The translations under genes and the position numbers were made by a program. The notes beneath the pieces were generated by a model. It ran no database searches, was not told the origin of the DNA, and saw only the letters and a list, made by a program, of their open reading frames with translations. A stretch of 64,000 bases of DNA, from contig JAHNUO010000008.1 of the NCBI GenBank assembly GCA_019787685.1, positions 558,001-622,000 on the forward strand, in the 5' to 3' direction. The DNA is from Chiua virens. Its lineage: Eukaryota > Basidiomycota > Agaricomycetes > Boletales > Boletaceae. Shown piece by piece: positions 1 to 12,388 of the stretch (the first letter of the stretch is position 1; each line of letters starts with the position of its first letter).

Positions 1-250
1 CTAATAAACGGGTTATCCGATTGCTGAGAGGCATGATGTAGTCGATGAATGGATGAGAAAGTCGTCGTATTTAAGGGACCAGTTCATCTTGAAATTCGGA
101 GTAATTGGCTCGGTGAGGTGAATCATGCCTGACCGAGCCCGAGGTCGCGCGACGCCGCCACCGTTTATGTTTGTGAATATTTGTACATGAAATCTATACC
201 GCCTCGCGATAGCGTTCGTTGTGCTTACCCATATCTCAATCGCCCCCATC
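1..250. other. Left edge, no gene seen
   Basis: Upstream of the SmB start codon. An 84-codon open frame on the minus strand has no recognisable feature and I do not call it. The stretch probably holds the SmB promoter and 5' leader. Confidence 0.5.
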
Positions 251-940
251 ATGGTCTGTATCATTTACAGATCCAGCAAGCTAATTTTTACTGACCTATC
301 TTTGAATACGTGTAGCCTCCTCCAAAGTCAAAAGGCGGGAAGATGCTCGGCCTCGTCAATTGGCGGCTGAAAGTCACCATTAACGATGGTCGCGCGCTAA
401 CCGGACAAATGCTTGCCTTCGATAGGCATATGAACCTCGTTCTGGCAGACTGCGAAGAATTTCGCCGAGTTAGGCCCAAAAAAAAGCCCGGTGAGACGGA
501 AACACCGTCAGAGCAGGAGATCAAACGAACCCTCGGCCTCGTGATCTTGCGTGGCGAAACTGTTGTCAGCATGAGCGTAGAAGGACCACCTCCAGTCGTC
601 GATGATGACAAAAAGAACGCTGTAAGTATTTGGCTTCCATTCATCACACGATACATCCTTAGATGGAACGAACCTACAGCTTCCTGTCGGTCCCGGGCGT
701 GGAATGCCTGCCGGACGTGGTATGGGAATGATGCCGCCGAGTGAGTGCTCTTCTGTGTCCGCGTGTATTGTCCAGTTGACCCCTATAGTGGGTGCGCCTC
801 CGATGGGACGGCCCCAAGGCTCAGCACCTTTCCCTCCTCCAGGCATGCCCGGGCCTCCCCCTGGTTTCAGGCCTCCAAACTTCCCCCCTGGTGTTCCCTT
901 CCCACCACCGGGATTCGGAGGTCCCCCTCCTCCTGGGTAA
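251..940 (+). CDS. smb1: Small nuclear ribonucleoprotein SmB (core Sm protein B)
   Basis: Core Sm ring protein that, with SmD1-3/E/F/G, binds the Sm site of U1, U2, U4 and U5 snRNA in the spliceosome. Three introns are proposed: 254-315 directly after the ATG codon, 622-679, and 741-788. The joined product begins MPPPKSKGGKMLGLVNWRLK, the usual SmB opening, followed by Sm1 (VTINDGRALTGQMLAFDRHMN) and Sm2 (LGLVILRGETVVSM) within the first 90 or so residues. The rest is a short Gly/Arg stretch (GRGMPAGRGMG) and a Pro-Gly-Met/Phe-rich tail with PPPGM-type motifs typical of SmB. The single-codon first exon is inferred from phase and the family N-terminus; the TAA is at 938-940. All splice sites are canonical. 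Confidence 0.93.
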
Positions 941-1489
941 TCATTTCTTCACCTCGGTGGATTTAGCAGTGACCAAAATCCTTCCTTTCCAGCTTCCAAC
1001 CTCCCCAATAGTTCGTTGTGCATAGGTGTTAAATATCTGCAGAAACCAAAAGGCGGAATGGAAAGCTGGGCAAGTAGTTTCCCCTTTCATCATGTTGGTC
1101 GGCGTATAAAATATATTTCCCGGCTTGCACCACAAAAGGTTTGTTGTGCCTATCTTGCTAACAAACCGACAGTACCGTATCTGTCGGTTGCCACGTCCTG
1201 TTGACCTAGTTGGTGAATGGAATGTTATATCATATCTCCAAGCAAACTCGTGATGTTCATGGCTGCGCCGTGTTGCTCATCTCCGGTTTGCCAGCTTGGA
1301 TGCGGAAACGCATTGATGAAACGTCTTCCAGAATTCCAGTACAGACTTGGACTCATAAACGCCGCGCCTGATGATTGGTCCAGCTCTCTTCTATCTGACG
1401 TTGCACGGCCAGAGAAGAAACGTTGACGGCAGCTCCTTGTTTAGATCTTTCACAGCCTGCCCGTTTTTATCATTTACCAGGTTCTCTTA
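941..1489. other. Intergenic, 3' region of SmB
   Basis: Only short unrelated open frames are present. It includes the presumed SmB 3' untranslated region and the upstream region of the questionable locus that starts near 1490. No repeat or RNA gene was recognised. Confidence 0.5.
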
Positions 1490-2145
1490 ATGTCCCTCGT
1501 GAAGGCAATCCACCACGAGCACCACCACGTACTCCCCTCTCCAGTCCGACTGCGAGTCGACATGGCTTTTGACCTGTTGAGTAGGTTCAGAAGACCTGGT
1601 CCAGCGCCGCGTGATGCACGGCAACACCCACCTCCACGACCGTCTCCGGTGGTTGCACGTCTTCACACGAAAAGACCTGCACCTGTTCCGCAGGTCCGTC
1701 CTCAAGATCGACGAGGATATCACCGTAGTCTTCCGGCCCCTGTCGTCCCTCGTGCACCTGCACCTACGCGCAAAGTCCCAGCCATGCGTGCACCCGCACG
1801 ACCCCCTCCCTATCGAGGGCCCTTGAGACCGCTGCAATGTCTGCACATCCATTTCCATCCCTCCAAGAAGCGGGAAGCACCTCCGTTCCCCCCACCTCAT
1901 GCCAAGTTCTCAAAATCCTCAAAATTCTTGAAACCTTCAAAGCCCTCGCCGAAGGCTATCACCAGCCAGCAGGTCCCGCCGTATCCGCCCCCACGTGGGG
2001 CGACGAAACCGCCTCCACGTCATGTGCACTGGGCTCCCGCCCAGGCGCCGCTCCCTCCTCAACCTTATCCTTATCCTTCACATACATCATCTCGCACTTC
2101 CTCTTCTCAGTCTCGAAAACCAACGTCCTCAGAGTCAGCCGGTGA
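1490..2145 (+). pseudogene. Possible gene broken by two single-base shifts, unknown product
   Basis: Not recognised. Three overlapping plus-strand frames look coding in succession. Frame 1 starts MSLVKAIHHEHHHVL and reaches MAFDLLSRF near 1592. A one-base skip moves into a frame rich in C/G third positions (EDLVQRRVMHGN, then LHLFRRSVLKIDEDITVVFRP) that ends with IEGP at a TGA near 1826. A second one-base skip opens ETAAMSAHPFPSLQEAG, then QVLKILKILETFKALAEG, with a stop at 2145. Skipping one base at each point gives a continuous protein of about 215 residues. This may be a degraded gene, a gene with sequencing insertions, or chance, since a 229-codon proline-rich frame also runs through the same bases. 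No domain identified. Confidence 0.33.
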
Positions 2146-2179
2146 TTCCCCGCTACCAACCGCCGCGCTCGAGCTATAG

Positions 2180-5100
2180 AAGTGGGTGACGCAAATGACG
2201 TTCTGACATGACATACGATCACTTTAGAGGTACGGATCATGCGGGAGTGATACAGTACGAGACACAGACTCTGATTTTGCATTACTCTCTAGTTTGAACG
2301 CTATCAGTGGGAAGAATGTGTGCGCGTTATCTTGATGATGATCGCACGTGTACTCCTAGAGATAACTCTGGTCGAGGACCTGCTTCCCCTTTACGGCGAT
2401 GTCTTTTCCCCAAAGCAGGCCTTTGGGATAGGTTCCGAGAGAAAGATAAGCTTATGACAGAAATTGAACTATAGCTCGCATGCTACCGAGTGGAGATGGT
2501 TATCATAACAACGCTGGTGTTGCGCGATAAGACGCGATGGTGATGGCAAGTCTCGGTACCTTGACTGTACTACTACTTATTAGAAGCGTCGATTTTATGT
2601 AACATGCATTCGTCCTCGGCTCGGACTACAATAACTTGTATATTGTTGGCTATGATACCTCGAAAAAAAGGATGAAGTTTGTCAAGTGTTACCGTTCAGG
2701 CCAGGCCCCAGAAGAGTTTCAGGTGGATAGGTGAAGCTTCTTTCTCCCCCCTTTCGCCCTCGCGTGCCAGCCTGAGTTTCATGCGATATCGCTGGCGACA
2801 ACGGTCCGAATCACGAGGTGCTTGTCCCTTCTGGGATTTGGTTTATCGTGAATCCACCCATATGGGGCTAAATGTCAATATTGTCAATCTCGGGTCGCAA
2901 TCGTTTGGTGGCGGTGGCACTGAAAGTATGCCATCGTCGGGGCCTCCCGACTATCGAGCGTCAGCCCAAATTTTGGGTTCACTGAGCCGGCAGTGCTGTC
3001 ATCTAACTTCCAACGTAAACCCCAAGCCATATGTTATCCGGGGCGCTGTTCTCTTGGACTATAACCTTAGCGAAAGGGCGCCACGATCATGATCGGTGGC
3101 CGGGTCCCTCAGTTCTCAATCCCTCTATCTGCGCACTCAAGGATCAAATTTCAAAGCCCCAACTCCGACATCGACGTCTTCTCTCTTTGATTGCGCAGTG
3201 CGTCATGGCAAAAAAATGACTGATCCCGTACTTGCACGCTCGATGGCCCCTTGATGGCGTCAACGAGTGAACACCCGATCGCGTTCATGAACCGCCCTGA
3301 CATGTTGACATGGGTAGCTCTCGGTTGCGGGGCTGGTTATTATCTTGATATCCTTATCCTTGGTACGTTACTAACTTTACTCTTGCAATATCGCCTATTT
3401 CGTCTGTCCTCGTTAGATGCGCAGCTGGAGAGAAGTTAACTTGGTCATCAAGTCCATGTTTACGACACAGAGAAGCAAGCGAGTGAAAAAAATGAACGTG
3501 CATTGATGCAGGCCCAGCATTGGACAAGTATGCCCCACTCCGAAATATCATTATGACCGAGCCAGCTTCTCCAATATATGGCACAGCCGGTCACTGATCT
3601 CAGGTTTTGCTGGGGTGTTATAGCTAACAACGTGGTTTAGCCTTTCCACCGCCCAAATGCCCGACACGAGGTGCTACTGTACGGGCGCGCTCCTCATCCC
3701 CCCGAAACAGTCGGGGATATACTCCGTGAAACTCGCTCCCCATGTCATTATATCGTCCCTTTCTCATGGACTGACAAGGCGCTTCGTACCCCGCCTTCCC
3801 GTGAAGACCATTCCCCCAACGATCAGCTGAATTGGGTTCTAGGACACGTCTTTGATCGTGGTGGGTAGGCGTTGCCCAAAATACCGGTTGAGGACGGCGG
3901 TTGAGTTTCATAGATCCTGATTTGGCTCGTTGCAGGAATGCTATCAGCCATGACAATGGTGTTCTCGCCGTATCTGGACGAGATTCTCAGCCTCCCACTC
4001 CCACCGACAATGTTCACTTGTTTCCAATCCAATCGCAGCGATGTGGGTGCGCTGCCATCAAAATCATAAACATCCGACTCTCCCATAGTACCTGATGCGG
4101 AATACATTGCGGACGCACTTACAGGGTTCCGACTATGGATCTCGCACGTATTGAGATGGGTACTACCCTGGGACTTGGCCCGATAAGAACATACACGACA
4201 GCTGACCAGGATAACCACTTAGCAGGATATGTTTTTTTGTTGACATGCCTTGATTGATCTTGGCTAACAGTTAGCAAGGTTAGCAGCTTACGAGGAACGT
4301 CTCCCTTTACCGGGAATGCGTAACGCCGACTGAGTATGTCCACCGCAGCTTTTGGTTTGGCTGACAGGTGGGGCTACGCCGAGAACAGAACCCCACGTAA
4401 CACGAACTTGCACAACCCCGTTTGATGAGGCCCATTGTCATATTAGAACCCCTGATGTCGTTCATCGCCGAGTCGTATCATTGCGGTACGTCGTATCCGC
4501 GACCAACATGTACCGGTTTCATCTGTCAACTCCAGAGTCATTTGTGATGACGACACAACAGTTGAGCATGATTACAGTAACGTCCCCCAACTTTTTTGCT
4601 CCAGCAGCTTGGCGCGCCAATGTCATCGCGACCTCATTCGTTCATATCAGACACGATGACATGGTGTCATTCCGTGGAACGACCATTCCCGCTTACCGCC
4701 ATCTCGACGTACTTCATTCTGCCCCGTTCTTCCCAGAGAACAACATCCTGCTCACTTGCCGGGTTTCGCCCGGGACCGGGTGAGGTCCATCGCCGTTTCA
4801 CCTCGTCCGACTGGCAGTGGAAGATTTTCCAGGACCTAGGACCAGGAGCACTGACAGGCTGTGTGTACATCAACTTGTTCCGTGTTCCGAACACCAAATC
4901 TCAAACTTTGTACTAGCTTGACATGCATCCGTTCGTTGGGTTTATAGGCACCGGCTCTTGGGCTCGTTTTCCCTTGACGCCAAGTGTGCGCGCTGCGGCT
5001 GATAATAGCGGTTTCAACGTAACATGGTCGAGAACACGTACGGGCGTGCCTGCTTTGGATTGCGTTACGTGCACCTACAACCGAACGTTCCCTCTCGGCG

Positions 5101-8100
5101 GGCGCGTGAGGTCGATCATGAACTAGTGATCAATGCTGAGTCAAATGACATCGTCTCCATTCCTTCGAAGCCCTGCAAGGGACAGGCTTACGTTCATCGC
5201 GACCAAAACTCTAACCTGACTATGGCGCATGATCATGGTGACATACACTTGGACGAATTTGTGACAAATGGAGTTGAGAGGCATTTTGGAAAAAAAAAAT
5301 TGCTGCAAGGACCTGAGCCTCAGGCGAGTCAGAATGAGTACGGGTACTAGTAGAACCGACCTTGTTTCTGAGGGTGAAATCATAGCCGAATATGCGTTGA
5401 CTCAGACGCTAGTACCGTGCTGGGGCGATCACCCGCAGTTTGTCATATGTTCGGGAGACGGGACGAACGTCCGCATGGACATCGGGTCAAGAATCCTAAT
5501 ACGGATCTGTTTACGGTCGAGTGACGCGATCAGAACATGATCACGAAACCGACCAAAACGTCCGCGTTCGGTCGACTAGACACGTTTCTCGACGAGCAGC
5601 ACCACCTGAGCATCGCCTGGGCCCCGGATTCGGCTTTTCAGAGAGTCGCCGCTAGATGGCGGCCCGTCAGAATCACCTGATACATCCGAGTCGATGTCCA
5701 TGTGGCAAGGCTGTGAGTCCTTATGTCTAAGAATGCATCCGTTTGATAGTGTTCTGACATCAAGCTCATAGCGGCGGATGTTTTTTCCGTTGGTGCGTTC
5801 GCGTCGGGACGTCCGCACCGGACACACGTCCATCATTGCTGCGTATTCGTGTTCCAAATGGCGGAGGCGCAATTTGCGGATGGCGGCGGTACGGCCGGTA
5901 TGTGCCCCAATGTACTCACCAATTGCATTCAATACATTTGCAGTAAATTACAATGACAATGTCGTTTGTCGTTTTGGATGACGACTTGGGTACGACCGCG
6001 GACGCGAAGAACGAGAGCTGTGCCGAACCATCCCGCAGATGGTCATTACGGGACCGAACAACTCTAACTGTGCCTCGTATATTGATCGATAATCCATGTC
6101 GTATCACATCCATATTGTCCTGTCCCTATCACCGGCTGTGTATCGTCCAGCATACCCGGCAGAGGGCAAACTATCTGCGACTATAGCCGTAAGGCTTGGA
6201 AGAGTCTAGACCCACAGCGAGCGTCTGATGAACCCTTTTTCCCTTACCTTGACCTGCAAAAGGAAATATCAAACGATGCCACCGCTCCTAAAGTTAACTT
6301 TAGCCTCATCGTGCGACGAAACGGTGCATGTCTGCCAGGCTGCTGCCACATTGCTCGTTGTCGGGGTTCCCCCCTGTCTGCCTGCCATGCATCACGGGTG
6401 GTGGTGGCACATGGGTCCTATTGTCAATGAGACGGCGGGATTGACGTACCTGGCGGTGTCGGTGCACGAATTCGCCCATTGACACCTACGGTGTGGCGTG
6501 CTCGGAGATGGCGTAGCTTGGGAGAGGGACGTCATTGAAAGACAATAAGAAGTGTCCTATCTCGGTTCGCCCTGCACAGTACCATACCACTGGGCATCCG
6601 CGCAGCAGCATTGCAAATTTGAACGATGCCAGTGCAGCTCACGCGTCCGAATCTGAGGCCGCTCCGCCCCCAATGCGCATATGTCTTCGAATTGATATGA
6701 TAAATGATAAATGACGCGGTGACGCGATCTGCTAGCCCCGACATTGAGCTATCGTATGATGGATGACGAGATGTTTGACATCATTTGGCACTAAATGAGT
6801 CGATGCAGGGTGTTGCTCTCAAGTTTTTTTTCTCGAACGTTCAAAATGATCGCCCTTTTGTCAGCATCAGCATCAGCGGTCTGAAAAGGCAAACGAAATT
6901 GACGAATAGAAAGGGAAAATGGAAGTCTGAGGGACGCGGGAGCTGTACGGCTTTTGCTCCCGTCTTCCCCGAGTGTGCGCGCGTCGGGCTCGGAAAGAGC
7001 TAAACCCGGGCGGAACTTGCACATGAGCTTTGGAAGTACTTGGTCCATCAAATCAACTATGAACGAATATGTCGACAAAAACCTCCGAGTCGTTCAAGAT
7101 GTTTGTCTTGAAGCAGCGATGCCGCTGAGCGGCTCCCGAGTCCCTGGTATGTCTGTGGACTTCCAACTTCCGCGAACCCCGGCCTGTAGTAACCCACGCT
7201 GGGATAGTGGTCGGTTTTCCCAGCGTGCCATGCCAGCATCACCATCCTGATGGGTATGTATACTTTAACCGAAATTTCAAGACAAGATCCACATGAAATT
7301 TCGATGATCGGCATGAGCGCTGTTTGTCGACAGGAAACACGCTTGGTTCTCGATGGGCGTTGATGCCTGATGACGGTCATTATTTCTCGGGTACAAGGCG
7401 TGATCAATGCACCGATCAGTGGGAGCCTTCGAATTTAGTGTTTCAATGCCAATGGCACCATGAGACTCCAAGCTGATGGGAGTGACACGTCAACCCGGCA
7501 CCCCTCCAACGCGAGAGGCGGTGTCATTAAAAGAATAGGGTCCTAGGATCAAATGATTCTACAGGTATCCTTTTCTCTGTCAAATTGCAAGTCAATCCGT
7601 GCATTCGAACCGACCAGAAGAATGTATTTGGATGCCTTCTTCGTTGTCATCTTTGGGTCATACTTGATACATGCCGAGATCAAACGAACTGATGAGCGCG
7701 ACTGATGCATGGTGGGCCAATCTCACACGAATTGACATCCGTCACATTGATAGTAGCGGAAGAAAATCAAGAAATGGACACCCTCGATCGATCGTTGGCC
7801 AACGTTATTGTATGGGCGGCGGCCGATAACACAGCGTATCCTGCAATACTACACTGCTACGTTGTTTGATACACGTGTTTGATGAGGGTGAACGTTTGAA
7901 CCCTGCCTGGGCCGATCCTATCATCTTACCAAGTCGAACACATCCTTGATGGATAACGATAGTATGAGGGTCCTAGAAGATGAGACGGGGGTGCGCACAG
8001 CTTACGCTTATAATTAGAACCTAGGCAAGGACAACGGTACACCGGCGGCGGTGCGACCGATACCGTCGCCAGTGTCATTTTCCAATTGCTGATCCCGATT

Positions 8101-11100
8101 CGGATGCACTACCCGTTCGCCGAGTTTCATCGCACCCTCGATTGCTTGTGTTTTGATAGTAAAGCGATCAACGCATGGCTTCAAGTTGAGCCTCTTATTT
8201 CAAAACAACAATCCTGGAAGCGGACATACAATGGGAAAAAGTGGGCGATGCATGAAAAATGAGCGTCACGGTGATATGACGACGCGACGTCCTTCTAACC
8301 CCCACCGGTCTTGGCTGGTCACTCACCACGGGTCAGAAAATCTGGGTTTTGGACTTTCCGGGAGACTTTCCTGCAACCTCGGCGTCCGGGAATCAACTCC
8401 TGCCGTGCGGCAGACGCAGATTGAATCGAGTAGGTAGGAGGAGGATGCTGTAACGCACGACTTGATGCTAAGTCGTCGCATCATCATATCGACGCTTGAA
8501 TGAGACGCCGGGCCCGGGGGAAATTGTGTCGTCGTGTGATCGACTCATGGATCGGCAGGAGGCGGCATGAAGGGAGGGTGGACGAAGAGGGAGAGATGGG
8601 GCCAAGGTGAGGAGGATACGCGACGATACGATGACGCGACGACAATCGCGTTCGTTGCGTCATCACGTCGTCATGTCTTCACGAAGGGTGGCGGCGAGAT
8701 CGCAGGGTCGGAGGAGATGGTCCTGCGGTCGTCGTGCCAGTCAGCGTTGTCTCATCCGCGCGTCACATCAGTGAATCAAGTTGAAGCGCCGACTCAACCC
8801 TCATGGCGCCGTGACCATGCCGAACTCCAGAGTCTCTAGACATCCTCCGAATGGCTTGCATATCGAGTCTGTTGATCTTGTCAGAGACGTGTTTCATATT
8901 TTTTGGTCCCGTGTCTTGTCACTGCCACCCATATATAGCAGGGTGTGATTCCAACGATTATACGGTCGCGGGAGTGTCACAACATGTCAGATACGATCCA
9001 TACCCGGGGCGCTCCTCTCACGCCGATGAACATATATTACCCCCTCCATGGACTCGGACAGAACACTGGTTTGCAGGGTCGTTAGAAGCACTGTGCCAGC
9101 GGATCAGTCCATGTTCACCTGACACAGCGCTTCCGAACCGTCGGTCATTTAGTTGTTTGATACGACATGAATATGACATTGACTTGGTTACTTACTAGAG
9201 GCGGACATAGTAAGTGCTGTTGCCATTTTCTCGCGTAACGAAAACAAGTCCCCGCTCGATCACGCTAACAAAACAGGAGGTCAAAGTCCTTGGCAAGTCT
9301 AAGTACATAATATGTCGTATCAGACCGGGCGCGCGTTCTCACAACGCGGTCGTACGAAGTCAAGTCGTCGAAACCCTTGGCCGCTTTAGCATCGATGACG
9401 CTGTCGCACGTAGAGCGCGATCAAACCTTTAGCGTCCCCCTTTTCCTTGGCCAATGGTCTAGAAGTCCCCGTCGAGTGTTAGCAATACAATGCCTGGCTC
9501 ATCTGCGCACTTAAGGGTGCGATCAGCCTTTTAAGCGTCCATCCTTTAGCCTCGGTGATACACAGCGTCCGACGTATCTGAACCCCGCGCGAGTCAGCTA
9601 TAGATGCCATTGTGTGCGTCGTCGTGTCGGTTTACGTGCTAAAATTCCGAATGGGACTGGGAAAGAATGCGCATCATACGCTACGCCGCGGCTATACATA
9701 GATCCTAGTCAATCTCGGAGAATCACAATCGTATCGACAGACGATGTTTTTAATCAGAATCCAGCATTTCTAGTCGCCGTGACTGATAAAGTTCTATCGT
9801 CTGGTGTGTAGTTGGTATTGGTGTGATGCACAGACTTGGATGCCTGCGCAGGCAAACACCTCCGGAAACTCCCCTCGTCTCCGAGTCCGCGGCGATGTGC
9901 TTCATGAAGCGAGAAATGAACAACATGAGGTCTTTTGCGGGGAGCCTCTTGAAGGGTCAACCATGCCAAATGCCCTGGGGACCGCAAGCGAAAGAACAGG
10001 GAAAAAAAAAGGGCCAGACCCCATTCCAATTGAATTGCAACTGGCGAAACTCTATTGGACTTGAGGGGCTTGACTCAGTGCATGACTGATGCCTGGGCAG
10101 CCATGCCATGAATAGCCATCACTCGCTCTCACGGACAGGGACCTCCCCTCTTCTCGCGACACACGCTCCGTGGGTAGATGTTGCCCTTCAGCATGCAGCA
10201 GTCCAACATGATTCGATGCAGACTTGCTTTTTATAGGTGATAGCGGCACGCCATCATCCCTTGCAGTTTCTAGTGGAGGGTTCTGGGGACTTGGCGTTTT
10301 GTGCTGGTATGCGACAGATTCGGGTTCAGAGTCGGATTGATCGCGTTCAAGGTGGCGTCCGTCGAACATGGCATGATTCAGTGCTGTGCCATGCCGTTCT
10401 TACAACATAACTTGGCAAACAGAGAAAATGGCGGACTCGGAGAAACAAGACTTGGATCCTTCGCGACGTCGCCATGTGAGAAAGAACGACGATGTGTCTT
10501 TTTTTAGTTTTTCCGCGTCCCGACAATGGGCCCATCATGATCTCTCTCATCTCCCGACGCCAAGACGTTCTTCGAAGTCCACCGTCGTCTTGTCACTTGT
10601 CAGAGTTTGCTAAGGGTTCCTCATGTCATATTCTCGCCTCCTCTGATCACACACCAACTCCGTCGTGGGTGCATTCAGCAACATGTCAGTCTGTATCGCT
10701 CCAAACCAAGAGACGCGGCGTGGTAAACGGGTGTGTGAAAAAAACTGGACCTGCAAACCGAACAAGTGACCGATCGCCCCCTCGTTACCATCCGTTGTCA
10801 TGTTTGAGTTTCAGGACAAGAGTCATTTTCTTAATCGACCAAAATTGCCAGATGAATCCAAGAACACGAATAATATTCCATCCATCCGCTGTAGCGCGGG
10901 CTCTATCGTACAATAAATCAATGCCATATTCTCGGTCTGGATGCCGAGAAAGAAAACAGATGGGAGATGTCTATGCGAGAAAGCATGCAAGGAGGGGAGA
11001 GGGATCTATCTATGCGTATATGCATGTATATACAAGTGTGAGTGAGGTGAGCGATGAGAAAGCGAAGAAAGGTGAAGAATGAGTGTGGTGGTTACGTGTC

Positions 11101-11140
11101 AATTTAGAGAAGAAAAAAAAGATCGTTGATGTTGGTCAAG
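2180..11140. other. Gene-poor stretch of about 9 kb
   Basis: No open frame here carries a recognisable domain, and none joins convincingly to others through canonical introns. Most open frames are under 110 codons; the longest (about 196 codons, 10492-11082) is low-complexity and unsupported. I saw no reverse transcriptase or transposase motif, no tRNA or rRNA, and no obvious long terminal repeat by eye. A weak coding-like stretch at about 3255-3560 is discussed in the findings. The region contrasts sharply with the dense gene packing after 14 kb. It may hold decayed genes or mobile elements too diverged to see by eye. Confidence 0.5.
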
Positions 11141-12388
11141 TCATCGTGATACAAAAGAAAAAAAGGGGGGGCGTTTGCAAGAAGCAAGGAAGGGCGGTGT
11201 ACAAACAAGGCGTCCCAATTTTTGAAGTGAGGAAAAAAAATTGAAATGAGTTTTCGAAGGAATGACATGGACGTTATGCGGCGACTGCACGGGCACCCTT
11301 ACGTCCTCTGGCGTCGTCCCAGCGTTTGGGGGCCATGAGGAGCACACAGGAGTCGGTGCTGGAAACCGAGGACGACAAGATGGAGCGCGAGTCCAGTAGA
11401 CGGGCTCGGCATCTTGCTGCGGCTCGTATTTCTGATGATAAGTAGGGTGATATTGAGGCTGGGAAGCGATCATGATCTCGTCCTCGTCTTCGTCCTCGTC
11501 GGCAGCCCAGTCTAGCTCGGCGGCTCGGCAGGAGGGGAAAATAACGGGTGTAGGGGTGTGAGAAGGGGAGGGGGTCAAACGATCTCTGTCCGGGGGAGAG
11601 ACCTTCTTGGTAGACTGTTTGTGACGAGAAACGGGTGCGGGGGACTGAGGGGGCGTCTTTTTTGATTTTTTAGACGACGAAGGAGGCGAGGTCTTCTTCC
11701 CGTGAGGGAAAGGGGGGAAATAATCTGTGACTTTCTCGATCACGTATTCCTCCTTGGTGCACTTTGCGCTGTTTGCTCGGTCGTAGTTGACCCAGGAGCG
11801 CACGAGGGCACCAATGTTTGCACCAAAGGAGGCATCTTCGTCGGGGGTCGCCACCATGGGTTCGGTGAGGAGGGACGAGAGGGAGGTGCTTGCCTCGCTC
11901 ATGCATGTGGTGGTTGCCGGTTGACGATAAGTGTGGGATGTCGGCCGTGAGGGGTGGGGCGGACGAACATGGGCAGGGGACGAGACGCAGAGAGTGGGGA
12001 GAGGGGTGGAAGCGGCTGTGCGTTCGATAAGCTTTGGGGTCGGCTGGTGACGGGCGCGGGGGGAGGGGGGACGATCTGATGGGAGAGCAGAGGGGGAGGG
12101 GAGAGGGAGATCCGCAAAGGGAAGAGTGGGTGCACCGGCAGGGATATGCGGGGGGATTGAGTGTGCCCATTGGCGGATGCGGTTAGAGTGTGCGCCGGAT
12201 TGCGAGTCGACGTGGAATGCACGAATCGAAGAGGTGGGTTGAGCATAGGAGAGACACTCTAGAGAGCAGTATGGACCAGAGGGAGATGGGAAGTCATCCT
12301 GTGAAGTGGGTGAGTGGACATGCGAGGGGAACGACCAAGGGGAACGTACGAGTTTGCGTTCGCAAGAGAGACACCAGTCGACGTCCAT
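11141..12388 (-). CDS. ECL1-family (life-span regulatory factor-like) protein with long disordered tail
   Basis: The product starts MDVDWCLSCERKL and has a second cysteine pair in GPYCSLECLSYAQ about 40 residues later. That is the CxxC...CxxxC zinc-binding pattern of the Ecl1 family, known in fission yeast as short proteins that extend chronological life span. I chose the MDVDW methionine because it puts the zinc motif at the N-terminus as in the family; the frame is open 18 codons further upstream. The protein is about 415 residues, far longer than yeast Ecl1 proteins. The remainder is Ser/Pro/Thr-rich and probably disordered, with one more ordered segment (NIGALVRSWVNYDRANSAKC) and an acidic run EDEDEDE. 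It is probably nuclear. The C-terminal end could be altered by an unseen intron. Confidence 0.62.
   Translation of the reverse strand: MDVDWCLSCERKLVRSPWSFPSHVHSPTSQDDFPSPSGPYCSLECLSYAQPTSSIRAFHVDSQSGAHSNRIRQWAHSIPPHIPAGAPTLPFADLPLPSPSALPSDRPPSPRARHQPTPKLIERTAASTPLPTLCVSSPAHVRPPHPSRPTSHTYRQPATTTCMSEASTSLSSLLTEPMVATPDEDASFGANIGALVRSWVNYDRANSAKCTKEEYVIEKVTDYFPPFPHGKKTSPPSSSKKSKKTPPQSPAPVSRHKQSTKKVSPPDRDRLTPSPSHTPTPVIFPSCRAAELDWAADEDEDEDEIMIASQPQYHPTYHQKYEPQQDAEPVYWTRAPSCRPRFPAPTPVCSSWPPNAGTTPEDVRVPVQSPHNVHVIPSKTHFNFFSSLQKLGRLVCTPPFLASCKRPPFFSFVSR

Noticed and set aside
1490..2179. 229-codon proline-rich plus-strand frame
   Set aside because: Composition is Pro/His/Arg-rich without structure, and the neighbouring frames show better third-position bias; its openness is probably a by-product of pyrimidine-rich sequence.
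10492..11082. 196-codon plus-strand frame
   Set aside because: Low-complexity reading with no domain, no splice partners and poor codon pattern; it lies in the gene-poor block.
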